Source: Homalodisca vitripennis (Eukaryota; Arthropoda; Insecta; Hemiptera; Cicadellidae). Taken from it: a stretch of DNA of 64,000 nucleotides. The stretch is from positions 1 to 64,000 of the forward strand of contig NW_025778860.1 of assembly GCF_021130785.1 (NCBI RefSeq), written 5' to 3'. The position numbers were made by a program, and so were the translations under genes. Below are positions 57,380 through 64,000 of this stretch, in pieces. The notes beneath the pieces are model-generated. The model did not search any database, was not told the DNA's origin, and worked only from the letters and a program-made list of their open reading frames with translations. Each line of letters begins with the position of its first letter. Position 1 is the stretch's first letter.

Positions 57380-58143
57380 CCTTGTCGAGGCTCTTGACCG
57401 GGCGGAGAGTCAAGAGCACGATTAGGGAGATCACGGAACTGCTGGATCGCCTGACGAGCCGCAGGAGGTCTGGGATGAAACTAGTCTGGATCAAAGGGTT
57501 TAGTGGTCCATCAAATTTGAAAGTACAATTTACGGATTGTGTTGATAAAATAGCATATCTGAGGGTGTATGTATATGTACAGACAGCTCACTGCAGCCTG
57601 CATTGCTGGTCTCAATCACAGTCTGCAGCTGTTTCAGAGGACAGGCGTTTGGGGATGGTCACTGCCTGCGGGCAGTGACGATAATCAGCTATGACACCTC
57701 ATCAGAGGCGCGCCGTTCCGTAGACTGCCTCTGTCGCACCGTCACCCCACTCCTCCAACTCGCCCGCCCTCCCCGGTACCAACCCCATGATTGGTCTCTC
57801 ACCGACCGGCGGGATCGTCCAAACGGAGTCCGTCCTCCTACGTTTCCTATTCGTCCGCCAGAGTACGGCCCCCCTCAATAACCTCCCGTCACCACCGGAG
57901 CTCTGGAGCTTTCCCTCTGCTACTTCCTACTCTCACTGCTTATGCTGCTCCTTGCCTACTCCTAGCTCCTGCTTACCTTGCTCTCTCTTTACTCACACTC
58001 TCACTCCTCTCCCCTCGGCTTGCCTTTGTCTCTCAGACAGTTCTCTCTCTACTTGCTTCTGCTAGCCTCCTCGTTCACTTCCCCTCCCCCGCTCTTCTAA
58101 GGCTTACAGCTCTGCCCCTGAGGGCACACAAATTCGGCCTACG
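57380..58143 (+). other. Pro/Arg-rich open region, possible exon
   Basis: GC-rich DNA, open over long stretches in two plus frames, including LARPPRYQPHDWSL (about 57761-57802), which resembles LARPPRYHSMMAS at 58295-58333. It ends at a splice donor CTACG/GTAACC (58143/58144). I take it as the first copy of the duplicated exon described next. No start codon can be fixed. Confidence 0.3.
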
Positions 58144-58572
58144 GTAACCGATATTTGAATTACTTGAATTGTAACATTATGGACTTGTGTTTTACAAGTG
58201 CATGTTAATCCTTTATCTCTTCTTTCTTCTGTTTTTAGGCCCAGGGTCGTGTGAAGTGGCGGAATCCCTCCTGTCGTCACCGTCACACGCACGTTCCATC
58301 CGGACTCGCCCGCCCTCCCCGGTACCATTCCATGATGGCCTCTCAGGCCTCGTCACCCGGCCGGCGGATCGTCAGCCACGGAGATCTGGTCTCTACAGCT
58401 CCTATCCGTCGTCAGGAAGTAACGCCCCACTCAATACCTCCGTCACCGGGAGCTCCCACAAATTTCACAGCTCTACGGTAACGCGGTATTGATGAATTAC
58501 TCGAAATATGTACATTATGACTTGTTTACAAGTGATGTAATCTTTCTTCATTCTTCTTCAGTTTTTAGCCCA
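58144..58572 (+). repeat. Tandemly duplicated exon-intron unit
   Basis: Intron 58144-58238 and intron 58478-58568 are homologous (GTAAC..., ATTACT, ACATTATG, CTTGTTTTACAAGTG, TTTTTAG), and exon 58239-58477 resembles the end of the preceding exon. Both introns follow CTACG and precede (G)CCCAGGG. A unit of exon plus intron has therefore been duplicated in tandem. The encoded peptide is Pro/Arg/Ser-rich. Confidence 0.55.

Positions 58573-58652
<80 letters not shown>
58573..58652. repeat. 80-base G homopolymer
   Basis: An unbroken run of 80 G, then AT and nine more G. It starts right at the CCCAGGG exon border. Such a run is more likely a sequencing or gap-filling artefact, or a collapsed G-rich repeat, than real sequence. 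Confidence 0.95.
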
Positions 58653-58653
<1 letters not shown>

Positions 58654-58654
58654 T

Positions 58655-58985
58655 GGGGGGGGGACCGGTCAGTGAATTGGGAGGCGGCGGGGAATGTTAT
58701 TGCGGGGGGGGGAAGGGCCCTCCACCAGTATCCCGAGTACTGATGCGGGAGCTGCAATTGGAACGGCCCAGTCGCATCCTTCTAGATACCCGACCATTAG
58801 GCGACAGATCAGACTCGCCCTGTCCCGCAAACTTGGCGGGAGCTTCGTGAGGACTTTGAGAATTATTCCTACGATCACGTTGGGGAAAGAATGGAGGATG
58901 CCAAGGCGTAATATACACCACTCCCTCCACCCCCGGACGCCGAGATGGTAGACACCTCCTGTCACAGCCAGCGTAAAGTTTGAGT
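58655..58985 (+). other. Possible 3' exon(s) after the G tract
   Basis: Plus-strand frames give a GPPPVSRVL-type segment, then IRRQIRLALSRKL (about 58792-58830), then one frame over ELREDFENYSYDHVGERMED (58841-58900), and a stop near 58984. The charged helical look suggests the C-terminal end of the Pro-rich protein encoded upstream, with an indel near 58838. A 226-codon minus-strand frame overlaps (58697-59377). Confidence 0.3.
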
Positions 58986-59241
58986 GTCCTGTGGTGTATG
59001 GATGAACCTTCCCACAGTTGCTCTCTTCGGGACTGTGCGGTCATACTCTCTGTCAGGACCTGTGCCGACAGAGTACGACGACATGTCCCACGGTGCCGAG
59101 CGTTAATCGTGGGGAGAGTTTCAACACATATACCTCCCCGACGGTAACTCCATAGCTCTAACTTCAATTGGTTTTCAAAATTCACTTCTCCCATTTTTAA
59201 AATAATCTTCAATTGAGTTTCAAAAATTTCACTTATCCAAG
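58986..59241. other. No gene seen
   Basis: Between the possible 3' exon and module U copy 3. A near-repeat of TTCAATTG.GTTTCAAAA at 59161 and 59210 is the only structure seen. Confidence 0.4.
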
Positions 59242-59385
59242 GTGACGGGGCACTTATCGGGTTCGTGGAGTGGACAAACCAGTTTTCCAGACTGGGACAG
59301 ACTCCTATACCTCTGTAATGCTTAACCTGGGTAACTGTGTTCCAAGACACAGTTAACGAGTGTTCCGCAAACCACACTCAGATAA
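59242..59385 (+). repeat. Repeated module U, copy 3
   Basis: Matches the modules at 44889-45012 and 45571-45735 (ACTGGGACAGACTCCTATAC, TGCTTAACCTGGGTAACTG, GAGTGTTCCGCAA), including the GACGGGGCA...GTGGAGTG part that precedes the retroelement in copy 1. It lacks the TATAAATACC end. It sits near the right TIR, so a gene end has been copied across the element. Confidence 0.6.
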
Positions 59386-59508
59386 CGTTACTTACCTTAA
59401 TTTTTATCTATCATTATTATTATATATAAATAATTATCCTTGTAGTGTGAGGTGGTAACCCTAAGGGAATGTTTTCCCGCCAGCGCGCGGCCACGGGCAC
59501 CGCCATCT

Positions 59509-59931
59509 AAGAAAAGTGAGGTTATGTTTACGTGGGCGTCGGCCAGATAGTGGTTTTTTTTTGATCATCGTGATAAATGGGCGCAGCCATGTTGGACATT
59601 CCCATCCGTCCCTCGAATCTTTCTCCCCATCACCGGTACCCAACCAATCACCGATTCTTACCGAAAAACAACAAATTTTTTGACAACCCAAAATCACCGA
59701 TTTTACCGAAAAAACAACGATTTTGACACCCAAAATCTCCCCTAAACACTAGGATAAGTAGTGTGAGAGGGGAATTTTCTCCCCGCACACGAGGAATTTT
59801 CTTCTCCCGCACGATGTGGGGAATTTCTCCTCTGCGCATGCGCGGTCCGGGGGCGGGCGCCATCTTTGGATCACGTGACCCCCTCTCGGACCAATCAGAG
59901 CCCCTGTCCGCAAAGGGCGCAAGGTCCTACT
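59509..59931 (-). repeat. Polinton right terminal inverted repeat
   Basis: Reverse complement of 38072-38462, ending GGGCGCAAGGTCCTACT. It carries the mirrored NRF1-like (59834-59843), GCGCCATCTT (59857-59866), CACGTG (59872-59877) and CCAAT (59891-59895) motifs. Differences from the left TIR are mostly one-base indels. Confidence 0.9.
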
Positions 59932-60880
59932 CTTGGGTGTCTCTTTATTTACAGAAGAACATTGGTTTGTAATGTTTCTAGAACATACAAACCCCAAAAA
60001 AAATTACAAATTTAGAGCTTTAGATATAAGGGATTAACCATCTTTCGCCAGGCCTCGTGGATATGAATGAATTGAAAGCCTTTTCTTGGTCTTCCTCATT
60101 TTATCTGGAGTTTTCAAATCTGGCCCACGAGAATGCCTCATCTCTGTTTTGCCTCTGATGGTACAGTTAGGGACATATTTCGTGCAATAATGTCTCCTCA
60201 AAAGATTTTTTTTTCCTACCAATATCGTCATCGTTTGATGATGGAAACAACCAAGGAGATAAACCGAAAAGGCAGCTGAAGATAAATTAGCTCCAATTTT
60301 CTGGAATACTATACATTTCTTTTCATGTCAAACTGGTACTTCAAAACTATGGCTTGTGGAGAATAACAGCACAGTAAGATGAGCATGTGATATTCCGTTT
60401 CGAGGGGAAGTTCAAATAATAGGATGTTACCCTCAAGAACAAACCCAAAAAAATATGGCCTAAAGTCATGTGTCCTATGCCGATGCTCGCACAGGCTAAC
60501 TTGATTGACTCCTTATGTGTTACTTGTGAGGAAAGATTAAATGCTCCAAATCCTAGAAAGCTTTCTGCACCTACAAAGAAATGTCTTAACATTGGTTGTC
60601 TTCAATACAAAACCACAAACAGAAATGGTCACAGGAGAATAACTTGGTTCCTCATCAATAGAACTAGTTTTGAGGAACAACGAGCGATTGGATCCTAACT
60701 TATGTTCGGAACCCATGAGACGAAAATAATGCGAAAAAATCCTTCACCTGAGTTAAGAAAACAAGACCTGTTTCTTCTGCAGTAGCCTGACATAGAGAAT
60801 GGTTTGAAACTGAACCTAAAAAAGAAAGAACCAAGCCAAAACGAAAGCGCTATGGAAACTCTTGCCCCGAGGAAAACTGA
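59932..60880 (+). pseudogene. piggyBac-like transposase, right part (split by Polinton)
   Basis: Starts within the second target duplication. In changing frames it gives SLFTEEHWFVMFLEHTNPKK (about 59950-60005), ELKAFLGL (about 60070-60092), a DGTVRDIFRAIMS segment (60158-60196), a PKKYGL block with following Cys-rich variant (about 60446-60470), and a SSSIELVL...MRRK segment (about 60650-60730). These follow in order the blocks of a piggyBac DDE core. More than six indels; no full protein possible. The left part is at 37722-38071. Confidence 0.75.
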
Positions 60881-62324
60881 TAAAAAAAATTAAATTGTAA
60901 AACAACTGCGATTAAAACAGTGTGTTAAAAGAGCATTCCTTAGTTTGTAATTTATACATGCCAACAAGCTGTTGTGACCGAGTAAGTAAACTTAGTTTGT
61001 AATTACAAGTTAAAACATAAAATTACAAAAACATAAGCATTTTTTTGAAATTTAGCTACATGAAATAATGATACTTCAAATCATTAACCTTGGTTTTAAC
61101 ATGAAATTAAGAGATAACGAGCTAATTTCTTGTTTTCTCGTGTAGTTTTTCCCGAGATCTATTTCAGTAGAGAAACAAGTAATACAAATGAAGAAATTTA
61201 ACAATACTACTTTTTGCTGGGTTAGCCCCTTTTTCAGATAGCTACTACCAAAACAAGGAGAGATTTTGTGTGTTCGTTTATTAGAAAAACTTATAAAAAT
61301 AATATAAGTTATAAACATTTATTTTTTCTGCAATTGTCGTCTTGGTATATAACTAACAATAATATTAATTAAAAAGAAACTAATATTTGGTACTAAATAA
61401 GATTCTTACAAAATCTTTTTTATACCAGTTCTTGTATTGGGGACTTGAAAGACCCCACAGTACCATGTTGTGTTTCCACCGAAAATGCACCTGGTACTCA
61501 GGTCAAGGGTTAACGGATTGTGCAGACTTATAGGTCTATATTTGGAATTAATCCTTGATTATACTGATCGGTTACTTTTAAATTAGGTCCTTTTAGATTA
61601 GTTTTATTAATCATACCGAATTAATTTTTCTGCAAGTTAAACATGGTTGTGCACAGAACAGTCTATACTTGAATTTGCTCGTTTTAATTATAATAAGTTA
61701 TTTATTTATTACTGAAATACTCGTTCTTTAAAGCGATTAACCGTTTCGGTTAACTTTGGTGATTCCGTAATCAAATATAAATATATAATTTAGCAATTTG
61801 TAACAAAGGTTAATCTATTCTTGCTAGTGTTTATAAATGATATATGATAAATAATAACATTTTTATAAAATGTTATGACTATAACGTATGCACAGAAAAA
61901 AAAGTAAATAATACAATTACAGAATTTTCGTTTTCAATTACGGTTCTGGCAGTGCGGGTTTCGCTTGAAACATTTTTTTTATTGTCATATTCAGGTCCGA
62001 ACTCAGACGTAGCGCAGCGAACATAATAATCAGCGTGACGGGGGGCCTAATTCAGAGAGAAAGAAGAAAGGCCGAAAAGCGGCGCACGACAAAGATAGGG
62101 GCAAAAACCCAGGTTTTCGTACAATTTTCTTCCGGAGCCAGTTCACAACGTCTATATGAAGGGAACTGTGTCTGGTGGGGGACAGTGACGGGGCCCGAGC
62201 CCGACTATCTTTACCATTGGGCTCTGCCACAAGCAAAGTAACTGGACGAAGTAAAATTGGCCGCGCCGCGCCGCGTGCCTGTCCTCATACAGAAATGGTT
62301 TCCATCTCCCGCCACCCACCCCCA
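60881..62324. other. No gene seen; probable piggyBac terminal region
   Basis: A GGGG...CTTGAAAG...CCCC hairpin followed by ACAGTACCATG at 61439-61470 resembles, inverted, the CATGGAGGGGTCTTTTGGGACCCC leader of the other piggyBac (19894-19917). It may mark this element's right end. The patch at 62030-62240 is GC-rich with short frames on both strands but no motif. Confidence 0.45.
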
Positions 62325-62464
62325 TCCACTAAAATGTGGGATTGAATTTAAAAAAGGTAAATCGGTTAATATCATTCGACTAAAATAATCCGATTAAACG
62401 ACAAAAATAACTGACTGGTTAGTTCGGTTTATAAAATCCATTATTCGTGTTATCCCATACACTA
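62325..62464 (-). repeat. Inverted hAT left-end fragment
   Basis: The reverse complement matches 2890-3025 (GGATTTTATAAACCGAACTA against GGATTTTATAACCGACTAAC, then the GTTATTTTAGTCGAATGA region). Only the tip of the element is present. Confidence 0.75.
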
Positions 62465-62559
62465 GTAGACAGGGATAGGTTTGTTAATAGCAAGGATCGG
62501 ACGATAGTTATTTCTTGGTGTAAGATATTTTCCCAGTCGGCATAGGTGGACGAGTCTAT

Positions 62560-62720
62560 ATAAATATACTAATTATATATATATATATATATAGTCTATA
62601 TATACTATATATATAGGGTGGCATAGTCTGCAGTTGATCGCCTATGTTACAAATTTTTTTTATGTGAAACGGATAATTTAGTTTATCTAGTGTAAGAAAG
62701 CCACTCAATATTTATAAAGT
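62560..62720 (+). repeat. (AT)n and microsatellite-linked repeat, copy 2
   Basis: AT-rich tract 62563-62615 followed by GATCGCCTATGTTACAAA, TATGTGAAACGGATAA and AAGAAAGCCAC, shared with 10505-10612. Confidence 0.7.
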
Positions 62721-62902
62721 CACAGTTTATTCAACAAAATAATCCGTTCCTTCATAACAGGTTTTTCACAACCTATTCTGTTATTAAGGGCCCTCTCCTT
62801 AACGGGCCGTAGATTAAAAGAAAATTACGTTTGTGTACTTATAAAATTCAAAATTGCTCTCGGCCATCAAGACTATACTTAAGTTGGTTAAGTTACAAAC
62901 AT

Positions 62903-64000
62903 GGCGGATAGTGGCCTAACTTTTAGCTCCTAATATATATCTTTGCTGAAACTCCTTATTACACAGCTATAGAAAACTATGTAATTATTCCATAGCCCAA
63001 TTCCGCTATCAAAATATCACAAATATCTCAAAACAACAAAGCCGTGTCAGTCGGCCATAAACAGAAACGCCCCTGGTTCCCGACAAAATTTAGACTTTAT
63101 CTAGGTTATTCACAAAAGTGAGAAAAGGAACAGTGAGATGACCCCTACATTAACTTCCCTGCAAAACCCCATAATCAGTTTTTATATTTAGAACCTATTC
63201 TGGGTAACAATATCCTAACTGGATTAGCGATCAGATAGGTGCTTTGCAACCATTTCAGAGCTCGTCTTTTTTAATTCTTTAATCAATGAAGAGCTGTTAA
63301 ACATTATCAATGTTTCAGGAGGCAAGCCGTCCTTCATCACCCGACAACAACACGGTCCTCATGGGAAACTTTTGTTTCCTTTTTAATTTATTTTAATACG
63401 TCTTTTGGCCGGATGTAATTGTACTGACAGAAGTTTGATACACGATTGGTGAAAATAAATTTGTTTAAATTAGTGGGGTATAACCAGTATTCAAACTGTT
63501 AATGACAGCTACAGATCACGGTGGAGTGGATTGTTTTATGTGATGTGAGCGATATGAGGACCAGACGATCAGGGTCGTTAATATGAAATCAGCCGACGCG
63601 CTCAAAAGTCACTGTTTGACATTTGAGGTCTGTTGAGGGCTTTCCTGTATGCGATCGTAGCGGTTTAAAGTGCTGCATTCGATGCATTAACATTAGCGGT
63701 CCTTTCTTGAACGTAATCAAAAATAATAGTCTTATTGTCCTGAATCCAAAGATCGGAATTTACGTTGTTACACGGGGATATGAATTTTATGCTATGGGGC
63801 ACCGCTCGTCGACAAGTATTTAGCGATTACGTCCAAGTAATGGGCCTTGAAGCACTGATTTGACCTCACCCCCCCACAGAGAAATTAACATAAATACTGT
63901 TTTATATCAAATATCTTTTAGAACTAGAGATCAATGTAGCTTTTTTTAATGGCAATGTTTTAACTTTCTTTCAGACAAGACCATAATGGCACGGTAGTTT
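62903..64000. repeat. Rearranged non-LTR block, copy 2
   Basis: Copy of 6745-7770, reaching the window edge. Compared with copy 1 it has dozens of one-base insertions spread evenly (for example GGCCATAAACAG for GGCATAAAAG), a pattern more like raw long-read error than mutation. Confidence 0.8.

Larger units (their letters stand above)
38072..59931 (+). mobile_element. Polinton/Maverick (adintovirus-like) element
   Basis: A 21.86-kb element with terminal inverted repeats of about 0.4 kb and a 6-bp target duplication. It encodes the full diagnostic set: family B DNA polymerase, rve integrase, packaging ATPase, adenain-type protease, major and minor capsid proteins. Almost all main genes lie on the + strand in one block (45.7-54.1 kb), tightly spaced or overlapping. 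A 0.5-kb retroelement tail has inserted near 44.4-44.9 kb. Most genes carry one or more single-base indels with few in-frame stops, so the copy is young or the assembly contains errors. Confidence 0.95.

Noticed and set aside
57791..58147. Ser/Leu/Ala-rich plus frame with a signal-peptide look
   Set aside because: Overlaps the Pro/Arg frame that is shared by the duplicated exon; hydrophobic runs come from CT-rich DNA.
58697..59377. 226-codon minus-strand open frame near the right end of the Polinton
   Set aside because: It is the longest frame there, but it runs through module U, overlaps plus-strand segments with better protein sense and ends in the G-rich artefact. No motif seen.
62030..62241. 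Overlapping 68-codon frames on both strands in a GC-rich patch
   Set aside because: No motif on either strand; probably repeat-derived.

Overview
The window is eukaryotic repeat DNA from an arthropod, most likely an insect. It is AT-rich and intron-bearing, and it is packed with insect-type transposons: hAT, piggyBac, a Sola/Mutator-like element, Jockey/CR1-like non-LTR retrotransposons and a Polinton/Maverick. I see no ordinary host gene, rRNA or tRNA. The species cannot be told from the sequence.

Layout. 1-6.7 kb: a short palindrome array, dispersed repeat A, a decayed hAT element (2890-5491) and repeat B. 6.7-14.4 kb: rearranged non-LTR fragments and duplicated dispersed repeats. 14.4-16.9 kb: a DNA transposon with 28-bp TIRs, an AATT target duplication and a GGQN-type transposase. 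17.8-19.8 kb: a minus-strand non-LTR remnant abutting a piggyBac transposase N-terminus. 19.8-25.5 kb: mostly unassigned AT-rich DNA with one 142-bp near-perfect palindrome. 25.56-32.69 kb: a Sola/Mutator-like transposon (15-bp perfect TIRs, TGAA duplication) split by a nearly complete two-ORF non-LTR retrotransposon. 33.7-36.5 kb: a second, internally deleted copy of the repeat A-hAT-repeat B block. 37.7-60.9 kb: a piggyBac-like transposase pseudogene cut in two by a 21.9-kb Polinton. 60.9-64 kb: more repeats, including a second copy of the 6.7-7.8 kb block.

The Polinton (38072-59931; TIRs about 0.4 kb; 6-bp duplication CTTGGT/CTTGGG) is the centrepiece. On the + strand it carries protein-primed DNA polymerase B, two related SOCS-box-like zinc proteins, an rve integrase with chromodomain, a packaging ATPase, a glycosyltransferase-like protein, a conserved Polinton protein of unknown role, a fibre-like repetitive protein, a PLA2-like/basic core protein, an adenain-type protease, a penton-like minor capsid protein, a double-jelly-roll major capsid protein and another conserved protein. 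Polymerase and integrase would replicate and insert the element; ATPase, protease and capsid proteins would assemble virions; the remaining genes look like host-interaction or virion-surface cargo. Both flanks of the late gene block hold a family of small hairpins whose stems co-vary. Near the right end is a multi-exon gene with in-phase introns and a tandemly duplicated exon-intron unit. The TIR contains a cluster of CCAAT, CACGTG, YY1-like and NRF1-like motifs.

Nearly all large ORFs are broken by single-base indels, often in homopolymers, while the coding sense continues in another frame. Uncorrected assembly errors and real decay cannot be separated here. An 80-base G tract at 58573-58652 is suspicious as an artefact.
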